The position numbers were made by a program, and so were the translations under genes. The notes beneath the pieces are model-generated. The model saw only the letters and a program-made list of their open reading frames with translations, had not been told where the DNA came from and made no database searches. Source: Microbacterium sp. cx-55 (GTDB taxonomy: Bacteria > Actinomycetota > Actinomycetes > Actinomycetales > Microbacteriaceae). Taken from it: a stretch of 64,000 bases of DNA. Shown here piece by piece: positions 41,787 to 48,734 of this stretch (position 1 is the stretch's first letter; every line of letters begins with the position of its first letter). The DNA lies in NCBI RefSeq assembly GCF_021117345.1, contig NZ_CP088261.1, forward strand, positions 1,984,001-2,048,000, written 5' to 3'.

Positions 41787-43594
41787 TCCGTGAAGTACCC
41801 GTACACACACTTCTAGATGTCCAGTACTTCTCCGATGTCACCGGCTGGACCAGCGTCCTGGCGAACGCCACGGGCGTCCAGATTCAGCGCGGCGGAAACG
41901 TCAACGGCGTCAAGATCAAGACTGACGTGGGTACAGCGGTCATCAGCCTCTTCAACGACCAAGACCCGCTGGATGATGCCGACCTGACCACGGGCGTCCC
42001 CGTGCGCGTTGTCATGCGCTCAGACGGCACGCCGATGTTCACCGGCAAGGTTCTGGATGTCGTCTCCGATGCTGTTCTGGACAAGGCCACGGGCAAGGAA
42101 CTGACCTACGTCACGGTGACCGCTGTAGACGCCATTCACCCGCTGGTGAACACCCGTGTCGAGGGCACGCCGATGTTCTACTACGAGCCAGGTTCGAACG
42201 AGGCCAAGCGCGTCCAGACTCTGGAGGAGCGACTAGCCCGTCTGGCTACCGTCTCGCCGGTCCCCATCGCCCTCCCTCAGGCATTCGAGTGGGAGACCGT
42301 CTACGAGCTTCCGGCAACCAGCACCGCTGACGGCTGGAGTCTCATTACTCCCCTGCCCACGGCAGTCATGCCCAACACAAGCTGGATTGGCCGTGGCGCA
42401 CCCGTAGTCAATCGAGACCGCTGGGGTAACCCTCTCGCCTCTCCTCGCTCTTCTCGCGCGCTCACGCTCAACTGGCGTGCCACTGGGGCTGTGACTCTAG
42501 AGAAGAACGTCTACGGCATCCAGAAGACGATCCAGGTAGAGCCTGGTCAGGTGTACCGCTTCGGTGCCAACGTCAAGGGTGACTACCCTCCCGAAATCGG
42601 CACCATCGGTGACTTTGCCGTTCGCGGCATCCTCCTTGGCGTAGATGGCGTGAAGGCCAACACGGGCGCATTCATCACGACGAACACCGGAAGTGACTTC
42701 CCCAGCACTGTGGCGTTCAAGGCACAGGGAACGACGGCGACGTTGCAAATCTGGCTCAGCCGGAAGACCCGAGTGGATGAGGCGTTTCAGCTTCTCTCCC
42801 GTCTGCAAATCTTCGATGTTCGCGTAGAGAAGGTGGATACCGTCTTCCCGCAGCTTCTCGCATGGTCGATGAAGGACACGACGCTAGACGCTCACCTGGA
42901 CCTAGCAGCATCCAGCGTGGCTTCCTACTGGTACACGGACAGGACCGGCGTGGTGCGCTTCGCTCCCCCATCCGAGTACCTGCCCGTCACCAACACCTTC
43001 AGCGACCAGCGCCAGCCTGGCGTTCTGGAGTACACAGACGCCAAGGTCACCCAGGACACAAGAGACCTTGTGAACTACCTCACGATCAGCAACACCACGT
43101 TCGGCTCCTCGATTGACAGCCACACCATCCCGTCAGTCAGGGCAGCGCTGAAGAAGTCTCAGGATGTTTCATCGACGCCGACATCAACGAAGGACAAAGA
43201 GCGCTGGGGCAGCGAAGAGACCGCTACCTACACGTGGGTAGATGAAGTCTCCATCGAGAAGTACGGCATCCGAGCTACGACCGTTGAGACCAACCTTCAG
43301 CTTCCAGACGCCCGCACGCTGGACATCTACGGCCTGGATGAAGCTGTGTACGGATCGGTGGCTTACTACGATCTTCTGGACAAGCTCACCGGTCAGCGCC
43401 AGAACCCGCGCCTCATCGTCAAGGAACTTCGCTGGAACGTTCAGCAGAACACCCAGAAGGCGAAATCTCTAGAGCTAGGTCAGCGCATCGTTGTTCAGCG
43501 CCGTGGGATGGAACAGGACGCCATCATTGCTGGCATCAAGCACGACATCACCCCTTACCGATGGATGATTACCTTGACGCTCGCTAGACCCTAA
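41783..43594 (+). CDS. Minor tail protein (distal tail/baseplate)
   Basis: 603 aa, overlapping the tape measure stop. Beta-rich N-terminus (VTGWTSVLANATGVQIQRGG, VGTAVISLFNDQDPLDD, DGTPMFTGKVLDVVSD) of the distal-tail/baseplate hub type; the middle segment resembles a carbohydrate-binding insert. It is the only large protein after the tape measure, so it probably combines hub and host-recognition functions. Confidence 0.75.
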   Translation: MIREVPVHTLLDVQYFSDVTGWTSVLANATGVQIQRGGNVNGVKIKTDVGTAVISLFNDQDPLDDADLTTGVPVRVVMRSDGTPMFTGKVLDVVSDAVLDKATGKELTYVTVTAVDAIHPLVNTRVEGTPMFYYEPGSNEAKRVQTLEERLARLATVSPVPIALPQAFEWETVYELPATSTADGWSLITPLPTAVMPNTSWIGRGAPVVNRDRWGNPLASPRSSRALTLNWRATGAVTLEKNVYGIQKTIQVEPGQVYRFGANVKGDYPPEIGTIGDFAVRGILLGVDGVKANTGAFITTNTGSDFPSTVAFKAQGTTATLQIWLSRKTRVDEAFQLLSRLQIFDVRVEKVDTVFPQLLAWSMKDTTLDAHLDLAASSVASYWYTDRTGVVRFAPPSEYLPVTNTFSDQRQPGVLEYTDAKVTQDTRDLVNYLTISNTTFGSSIDSHTIPSVRAALKKSQDVSSTPTSTKDKERWGSEETATYTWVDEVSIEKYGIRATTVETNLQLPDARTLDIYGLDEAVYGSVAYYDLLDKLTGQRQNPRLIVKELRWNVQQNTQKAKSLELGQRIVVQRRGMEQDAIIAGIKHDITPYRWMITLTLARP

Positions 43595-43635
43595 GAAGTT
43601 GTTCTAGAGCTTCTTCTAGGTGTATCTTCCAGGGC

Positions 43636-43980
43636 ATGGCAAAGATTCCTAACCCTGGATACATCTACAAGGACGACCTGACCGGCGAAGAGGTCAAGGA
43701 AGAGGACTTCGAGACCATCGAGTTCACCTACGGGGGAACTAGCTGGACCATCGACCTTTCCAAGGCCAACGTCAAGAAGATGGATGACGCTCTGGCTCCG
43801 TTCATCGACGCGGCGACTCTGGTTCGCCGTGGTGGCTCTACCTCTTCCGCGAAGGCGAAGAGCAGCACCAACCGCGCTGGTGCTCGCAAGTGGGCCGAGG
43901 AACAGGGTCTGGTGGAGAAGGGTGGCCGTGGCCGACTCTCGAACGACATCCTGAAGAAGTACGACGAAGCACACGCCTGA
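43636..43980 (+). CDS. lsr2: Phage-encoded Lsr2-family nucleoid protein
   Basis: 114 aa. The N-terminal dimerisation domain is FEFTYGGTSWTIDLSKANVKKMDDALAPFI-like (dimerisation beta-sheet and helix). A Ser/Lys linker and a C-terminal DNA-binding region GARKWAEEQGLVEKGGRGRLS follow, with the RGR hook that enters the AT-rich minor groove. Lsr2 silences AT-rich foreign DNA. A phage copy may antagonise host Lsr2 or act as the lysogeny silencer of this low-GC prophage. Confidence 0.85.
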   Translation: MAKIPNPGYIYKDDLTGEEVKEEDFETIEFTYGGTSWTIDLSKANVKKMDDALAPFIDAATLVRRGGSTSSAKAKSSTNRAGARKWAEEQGLVEKGGRGRLSNDILKKYDEAHA

Positions 43981-44111
43981 TGTACGACCCGAGCAAGTGC
44001 CCTGTGGAGGGGTGCGGTAAGTCCATGGACCTCATCGCAATGGCAGGTAAGTCCGCCTCATCCAAGGGGACTCCGGTCTACTCGTGCCCGAAGCACGGAA
44101 TCCCCGGCTGA
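43980..44111 (+). CDS. Small zinc-ribbon phage protein, 43 aa
   Basis: ATG 43980 overlaps the lsr2 stop (TGATG). MYDPSKCPVEGCGKSMDLIA with a second pair SCPKHGIPG: a four-ligand Cys/His zinc ribbon. Function unknown. Confidence 0.6.
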   Translation: MYDPSKCPVEGCGKSMDLIAMAGKSASSKGTPVYSCPKHGIPG

Positions 44112-44130
44112 CTACTCCCCTACCGACAGA

Positions 44131-44168
44131 AAGACCCCCAAGGCTTTTGAAGCCAAGGGGGTCTTCCT
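44131..44168. terminator. Terminator at the end of the rightward genes
   Basis: AAGACCCCC (44131-44139) pairs with GGGGGTCTT (44157-44165), with an inner AAGGCTT/AAGCC-type stem; TTCCTGTT follows. It separates rightward from leftward transcription and can work both ways. Confidence 0.85.
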
Positions 44169-44218
44169 GTTGAGTGGATGGGGTGCACCGGAAGGCAACT
44201 CCCCCATCCACTCTCACA

Positions 44219-44341
44219 TCACGTGAGGCGTACGACCCTGCCGCACTGGCACCGGACAAGACCGGGCCGGTAGGACGGCGAGAACGGGCCGAACGTGCGG
44301 CGGCAGTGCGGGCAGGTCAGGGTCAGATAGCGCGTAGCCAT
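44219..44341 (-). CDS. Small leftward zinc-ribbon protein, 40 aa
   Basis: ATG 44341 with AAGGGGAAG upstream encodes TRYLTLTCPHCRRTFGPFS and a second pair CQCGRVV, a zinc ribbon. It is downstream of the next leftward gene and may be cotranscribed from the right end. Confidence 0.55.
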   Translation of the reverse strand: MATRYLTLTCPHCRRTFGPFSPSYRPGLVRCQCGRVVRLT

Positions 44342-44352
44342 GACGCTTCCCC

Positions 44353-44529
44353 TTACCGCGTGGGCCGGATCAGCCGGTAGGTGGTACCGGCCCGCTGTCC
44401 GGGAGGGAAAGGTTCTCCCTGGACACTGGTGACCTCATTGCGGAGGCGTCCACCCTGGAACTGGCCGTAGATGCCGCTCTGGGGGACAGTGTTGCCCGGA
44501 CGGAGCGGGCTGTTGTTGCTGGTGACCAT
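44353..44529 (-). CDS. Small leftward phage protein, YjzC-like, 58 aa
   Basis: ATG 44529 with AAGGAAGGA upstream; a longer open frame to 44820 lacks a start signal. RPGNTVPQSGIYGQFQGG and GEPFPPGQRAGTTYRLIRP resemble the small YjzC-type proteins (pattern 'pG..aP.sGiY', 'G..FPp...g..W.l'). Possibly a lysogeny-expressed accessory gene. Confidence 0.6.
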   Translation of the reverse strand: MVTSNNSPLRPGNTVPQSGIYGQFQGGRLRNEVTSVQGEPFPPGQRAGTTYRLIRPTR

Positions 44530-44779
44530 CTCTGGTCCTTCCTTGTAGACCGAAGCTTGGCCTACGGGGTGAGTCGGTCTTGACCCACCGCTACGCATCC
44601 GGTCTAGAATCGAAAGGTCAGCCCCTGAGAAAGTTTGACGCTTGCGACCCCGGACCTTCGGCAGCCCCGACAGGTCGGGGTTGTCTTGCTTCGGTTTGTA
44701 TTCAGTTGTCGGTACCAGCCTATGGCCCGTTCTGCACGTTAAGCAGGGCCTAGCACGTCCGAGAGTTACACCCGTGTAG

Positions 44780-44930
44780 TTCTCCACCGACGCCCACAGG
44801 TTCTCCACATACGTATCCACCGCTTATCCACAACCGGATGGCGGCGTTTGGCGCGGAATCACGGGGGTCGGGCCTAGTTATCCACAGATAGCCGCTGGAA
44901 CACGAGATTCCTCAATTTTTTCTGTGGACG
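44780..44930. other. DnaA-box cluster and AT-rich stretch (candidate replication origin)
   Basis: Two perfect TTATCCACA (44824-44832, 44878-44886), TTCTCCACC (44780), TTCTCCACA (44801) and GTATCCACC (44813), all in one orientation, plus a reverse TGTGGAC (44923) next to an AT-rich run CTCAATTTTTTCTG. The spacing and density exceed chance and fit the actinobacterial DnaA-box consensus. The remaining sequence 44530-45027 contains no gene I can support. Confidence 0.5.
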
Positions 44931-45004
44931 GCGCGCCTACCGGCGTGTCGCGAGGCCATCCCCTACTGTCCTGCGCCCCTCCGCGCGGGCGTGGTCAGGC
45001 TCTG

Positions 45005-45045
45005 TCATGTGTGTATTGCATTGCAGACCACCCGGGCACGTCACC
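45005..45045. other. attR of prophage 1
   Basis: Phage arm TCATGTGTGTATTGCATTGC joined through GA and the core CCA (45028-45030) to bacterial CCCGGGCACGTC. With attL it reconstructs an attP whose outer arms TCATGTGTG and CACACATGA are perfect inverted repeats. Confidence 0.8.
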
Positions 45046-45129
45046 GCGCTCGTCGTCGTACAGCGCGCCCCATGCCGAACGCCGCAGCTCACGGCGGGGC
45101 GCCATCGCCTCCTTCAATCGTTTCCACAT
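45028..45129 (-). pseudogene. 5' part of the Flp-like Tad gene, split by prophage 1
   Basis: ATG 45129 with GAAGGAGA seven bases upstream. 34 codons: a basic N-terminus (WKRLKEAMAPRRELRRSAWG), then YDDERGDVPGW, where phage DNA interrupts. In the lysogen the frame continues into phage DNA for about ten codons to a stop near 44995. The intact 70-aa product would be a small pilin-like membrane protein between tadC and tadE, the usual flp position. Confidence 0.85.
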
Positions 45130-45181
45130 TGCGGTCTCCTTCTCTCTCAGTCGTTCACGAATGGCCCGATTGCGCACGGGA

Positions 45182-46099
45182 TCACAGTCCGAGCCGCAGC
45201 ATAAAGACGCCCGGGAAGACGGCGATCAGCACGCTGAGCGGCAGGATCAGGAAGACGAGGGGAATGAGCATGTAGATCTCCTTCCGCCCCGCCTTCTCGA
45301 TCAGCAGTCGCTTCGCGTCCTCGCGCGCATCGGTCGCCTGCGCCTGCAGAACGTGGGCCAACGGCGCTCCACGATCGATCGCGGCCACGATCTGGTCGAT
45401 GCTGCGGGTCACCGGCGGACTGTCGAGGTGCCGTGACACCTGGGACAGCGAATCGGTGAGCGACGCACCCGTGCCGACCGCGACCACGGCAGCGCGGAAC
45501 TCCGCGACGATTTCGCCCGACCCGATCGCCGCGACCCGGCGGATCGCGTCGTACGCTCCCTCGCCCGCCGCGAGACACAGCGCGAGGAACTCGAGGATCG
45601 TCGGCAACTCCTCGGCGGCCCGCGCCGCGCGCGCTTTCGCCGCGCGACTGAGCCGGAGATCGTATCCCACGACCCCCGCGGCGGCCGCGATCGGTGGGAT
45701 GAGCGCCACCGCGGGTGTCGCGGTGCGCGTCGCGATCAAGACCACGACGAGCGCCGCCCCGGCGATCAACGCCACCACACCCCACCCGAGTTGGCGCGCG
45801 CGGAACATCGCCGCATCCATCGTCCACCCTGCACGGCGAAGTCGCGCGGTCACCGCATCCGCCCCGCCGAACCGTCCCGTCAGACGAGTGAACATCTCGC
45901 CGCTCGACGCACGGCCCGGTGCGGCGAGCGGCGTGAGCCCGCGCGGGTCGGCGATATCGCGCAGGTACGGACCGACGCGTCGCGCCAGCGACGGCGCGCT
46001 CCACCGAGGCGTCGCCCAGAGGATCAGCGCGATCCCGGCACCGAACGCCCCGCCGAGAACGATCGCCAGAGCGGCCTGCGTGGTCACGAGCGTCATCAT
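45182..46099 (-). CDS. tadC: Tad secretion membrane protein TadC
   Basis: 305 aa from ATG 46099 (or the adjoining ATG 46096), overlapping the tadB stop. Type II secretion F domain (RAAEELPTILEFLALCLAAGEGAYDAI, then SLTDSLSQVSRHLDSPPV) with helices at both ends (ending LIPLVFLILPLSVLIAVFPG). With TadB it forms the inner-membrane platform for the Tad pilus. Confidence 0.9.
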   Translation of the reverse strand: MMTLVTTQAALAIVLGGAFGAGIALILWATPRWSAPSLARRVGPYLRDIADPRGLTPLAAPGRASSGEMFTRLTGRFGGADAVTARLRRAGWTMDAAMFRARQLGWGVVALIAGAALVVVLIATRTATPAVALIPPIAAAAGVVGYDLRLSRAAKARAARAAEELPTILEFLALCLAAGEGAYDAIRRVAAIGSGEIVAEFRAAVVAVGTGASLTDSLSQVSRHLDSPPVTRSIDQIVAAIDRGAPLAHVLQAQATDAREDAKRLLIEKAGRKEIYMLIPLVFLILPLSVLIAVFPGVFMLRLGL

Positions 46100-46953
46100 C
46101 CGAACCACCTCCGCGGCTCCGGCAAGCGGCCCACCCGCAGCATGAGCTGGAACGCGGCCGCCGACACGGCCGCGCCGACGACGATCAGCACCACACCCTC
46201 GGGGCTGCTGTACGCGCGGGAACCCTCCGGCCGAAGCGCCAGCAGCACGAGGATCACCCACGGTGCGATGACACCGAGCACCGCGGCACCGCGCACCCAC
46301 GACTGACGCGCCTCCACCTCGGCGCGCACGGCCGCATCGGCGCGAACGGCGCTGGAGAGCGAGCGCAGCACGGGCACGAGCTCGCTTCCGCCGACCTGGC
46401 GCGCCATCCGGAGCGTCTCGAGGATCCGGTCGGCGACCGCATCCGACAGCGTCGCCTTCAGCCGATCGAGACTCGCGTCGAAGTGGCCGGATGCGGCGAT
46501 GTCTCGCGCGAACGCGGCGAACGCCGGGCGGAGCGCCGCCGGGGCCGAACTCTGCAGCGACGCGACCGCATCCGGCAACGCGAGCCCCGCGCGCACCGAT
46601 GCGACGAGCAGATCGCACACGTCGGGCCACAGCGCCCGGCGGGCCTTCGTGAGCCTGCGGCTGCGCCCGCGGAGCCAGAGCGACGGAGCGACCGCGCCCA
46701 GCAGAGCGGCGAGCGCAGCGAACGCCGGAACCTGCGTCGGCAGCCACGCGATCGCCGCAGCGAAGAGCGCCGCGGCGACGGATGCGGCCGCCAGCGCACC
46801 AGAACTCAGGTGCGCGAATCCGGCCTCCGCCAGAAGCCGCGCGGCTCTCCCCTCTCGCGCACCGGGCGCCGGCGCGGTGCGCACCGGCCAGAACCTCGGC
46901 GCGAGCATCAGCAGGATGCCGGCGCCGAGGAGCGCTCCGAGCAGAACCGTCAT
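46096..46953 (-). CDS. tadB: Tad secretion membrane protein TadB
   Basis: 285 aa from ATG 46953, overlapping the tadA stop. T2SF domain (LWPDVCDLLVASVRAGLALPDAVASL) framed by N- and C-terminal helix pairs. Acts as platform with TadC, driven by the TadA ATPase. Confidence 0.9.
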   Translation of the reverse strand: MTVLLGALLGAGILLMLAPRFWPVRTAPAPGAREGRAARLLAEAGFAHLSSGALAAASVAAALFAAAIAWLPTQVPAFAALAALLGAVAPSLWLRGRSRRLTKARRALWPDVCDLLVASVRAGLALPDAVASLQSSAPAALRPAFAAFARDIAASGHFDASLDRLKATLSDAVADRILETLRMARQVGGSELVPVLRSLSSAVRADAAVRAEVEARQSWVRGAAVLGVIAPWVILVLLALRPEGSRAYSSPEGVVLIVVGAAVSAAAFQLMLRVGRLPEPRRWFG

Positions 46954-48110
46954 CGATCCCACCGGTACACGAGGCGACTCTCGACGACCCCGTCGATCAC
47001 CCGCCCGGTCACTTCCGCGACCTCCACGACGCGGCGTCGCCCCGTCGCATCCTGTGCGCAATGCACGACGAGGTGGACGCTCGAGGCGATCGCGGGCACG
47101 ACGAAACCGCTGTCGATGTTGCGGCCCGCGAGGAGAGGCAGAGCGGCGAGCTTCACCAGCGCGTCACGGGCAGAGTTGGCGTGGATCGTTGCGGCACCCG
47201 GCACTCCGGTGTTGAGCGCGAGCACCAGATCCAGCGCTTCCGCGTCGCGCACCTCGCCGATGATGAGGCGGTCGGGCCGCATCCGGAGTGCTTCTTTCAC
47301 AAGGCGGCGGAGGGTGACCTCACCGGTTCCCTCGAGGCTCGGCTGACGCCCCTGCAACGCGACGATGTCGTGGGCGTCGACGGCGAGCTCGAACGTCTCC
47401 TCGACCGTGATGATGCGCTGCTGCGGCGCGCACTCCGCAATGAGTGCGGCCAGCATGGTCGTCTTACCCGCGTGCGTCGCACCGGATACCAGGATGCTGC
47501 GTCCCGCCCGCATCGCCTCGCTGAGCCGCTGCGCGATCGCCGGCGGAAGCGTGCCGACCTCGACGAGCTGGCGCAGGCGCCGGTAGGTCGGCAGGAACTT
47601 GCGGATGTTCACCGCCCACGAGCGCCTCGTGATCCCGCCGATCACGACGTGCAGACGGCTGCCGTCGGGCAACGACGCGTCCACGAAGGGCTGGCTCAGG
47701 TCGACGCGGCGCCCGGTCGCGTGCAGCATCCGCTCGACGAGGTCGTGGACGGCGGACTCGGTCAGCACCAGCGGCACCTGCTCGGAACGCCCTCCCCGCG
47801 CGATGAAGATGCGGTCGGGCGCGTTGATCCAGACTTCCTCGACGGTCGGGTCGTCGAGATAGGGCTGCAGCGGACCATAGCCCGCGACCGTCGCGAGCAC
47901 CTCGCGGACGCACGCGTCCTCGTCGTCGATCGTCTCGACTCCCCGCGCCAGTGCCGCATCGTTGTGTCGACGTACCTCGGCCCGCGCGAATCGCTCTCCC
48001 GCCTCACGATCACGGGTGGGATCGATCCCGTCGGCGCGGAGACGCTCCCGCACCCGCTCGGCCACCTGGGCGGGCGGGGCCACGCGAGCGGCGGCGACGG
48101 TCGAAGACAT
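46950..48110 (-). CDS. tadA: Tad pilus assembly ATPase TadA (CpaF)
   Basis: 386 aa. Secretion ATPase with Walker A SGATHAGKTTMLAAL (His replaces the usual Gly/Ser), Asp box EETFEL, Walker B RPDRLIIGEVRDAEALDL and His box TIHANSARDAL. The N-terminal domain has GYGPLQPYLDDPTVEEVWIN. First gene of the Tad operon. No CpaE-like gene is upstream; the next feature is a repeat region and tRNA-Leu. Confidence 0.93.
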   Translation of the reverse strand: MSSTVAAARVAPPAQVAERVRERLRADGIDPTRDREAGERFARAEVRRHNDAALARGVETIDDEDACVREVLATVAGYGPLQPYLDDPTVEEVWINAPDRIFIARGGRSEQVPLVLTESAVHDLVERMLHATGRRVDLSQPFVDASLPDGSRLHVVIGGITRRSWAVNIRKFLPTYRRLRQLVEVGTLPPAIAQRLSEAMRAGRSILVSGATHAGKTTMLAALIAECAPQQRIITVEETFELAVDAHDIVALQGRQPSLEGTGEVTLRRLVKEALRMRPDRLIIGEVRDAEALDLVLALNTGVPGAATIHANSARDALVKLAALPLLAGRNIDSGFVVPAIASSVHLVVHCAQDATGRRRVVEVAEVTGRVIDGVVESRLVYRWDR

Positions 48111-48176
48111 GCCCAGAATCCTTGCAAGATCCCCCGATGAGCACCGAAGTTATCCACAGCCCAAGCGTCGAGGGCT

Positions 48177-48263
48177 CGCGAGTCGTCGGATTCGACGCCC
48201 CGGCGCCGCCTCATCAGCCACGTTGGTGTACAACAACCCCACCGGTCCGACGACTGCGGAGCC
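48177..48263. repeat. 87-bp intergenic repeat, copy 1
   Basis: Unit running from CGCGAGTCGTCGG to GACGACTGCGGAGCC, repeated at 48372-48458 with scattered differences. The outer arms AGTCGTCGGA and TCCGACGACT are perfect inverted repeats, so each unit can fold as a long hairpin. Located in the gene-free stretch 48111-48625 upstream of tadA. Confidence 0.75.
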
Positions 48264-48299
48264 CATGCGCCTCCACCGGCCCGTCGAGCGCCACCCCCG

Positions 48300-48395
48300 C
48301 TCACCGAACGCCCTGCCGGGTCGACCGCGAGTCGCCTGCCCGATCGACCGCGAGTCGCCTGCCCGATCGGCCGCGAGTCGTCGGATTCGATGCCC
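48300..48395. repeat. Short tandem repeat of about 23 bp
   Basis: The string GACCGCGAGTCGCCTGCCC(GATC) occurs in tandem from about 48321, the third unit diverging into GGCCGCGAGTCGTCGG at the start of the second 87-bp repeat. Confidence 0.5.
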
Positions 48396-48458
48396 CGCCG
48401 CCGCCTCATCAGCCACAGTCGTACACAACAGCCCCACCGGTCCGACGACTGCGGAGCC
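48372..48458. repeat. 87-bp intergenic repeat, copy 2
   Basis: Second copy in direct orientation 195 bp from the first; the hairpin arms AGTCGTCGGA and TCCGACGACT are fully kept while the loop has changed, which suggests selection on the stem. The following 150 bp are C-rich and hold no gene. Confidence 0.75.
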
Positions 48459-48625
48459 GCCTCGGCTCCACCCGCCACATTTCCGCCTGCCACACCGCCG
48501 GCCGCCCCAGCTCCGCCCGCCCCAGCTCCGTCCGCCCGCCGCGGCACCGCTCCCAGGAAACCCCGAGCGACCCGGGCGTCTGCTCAGCGGCAGCGTCACC
48601 CGCGCTGGCTAGACTGATCGCACCC

Positions 48626-48707
48626 GCGGGAGTGGTGAAATTGGCAGACACGCAGGATTTAGGTTCCTGTGCCTTCGGGCGTGTGGGTTCAAGTCCCACC
48701 TTCCGCA
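48626..48707 (+). tRNA. tRNA-Leu (anticodon TAG)
   Basis: GCGGGAG (48626-48632) pairs with CTTCCGC (48700-48706). Class II tRNA with variable arm GCCTTCGGGCG-type, anticodon loop centred on TTTAGGT, T-arm GTGGGTTCAAGTCCCAC. CCA is not encoded. Its 3' end is the attachment site of prophage 2. Confidence 0.95.
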
Positions 48708-48718
48708 CGGGGGTTTAG

Positions 48719-48734
48719 CCGCGTAATTACGCGG
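48719..48734. other. Perfect 16-bp palindrome at the left end of prophage 2
   Basis: CCGCGTAATTACGCGG lies between the tRNA-Leu 3' end and the integrase stop. CCGCGTAATT is also the loop region of the hairpin at 54186-54223. It may be a terminator stem or integrase arm site. Confidence 0.4.

Larger units (their letters stand above)
27087..45030 (+). mobile_element. Prophage 1, 17.9-kb siphovirus-type with serine integrase
   Basis: Bounded by CCA cores at 27084-27086 and 45028-45030 inside a split flp-like gene. Lower GC than its surroundings. Contents run from integrase through small early genes, HNH, cos-like site, terminase, portal, protease-capsid, connectors, tail tube, frameshifted chaperones, tape measure, tail protein, Lsr2, then two leftward genes. 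No repressor, replication or lysis gene is recognisable. Confidence 0.92.

Noticed and set aside
46782..48140. 452-codon plus-strand frame opposite tadA
   Set aside because: TadA on the minus strand has all ATPase motifs; the plus frame is its shadow.
47962..48612. Overlapping Pro/Arg/Ser-rich frames in the region upstream of tadA
   Set aside because: They read through direct and inverted repeats with no ribosome site; better explained as intergenic repeat DNA.
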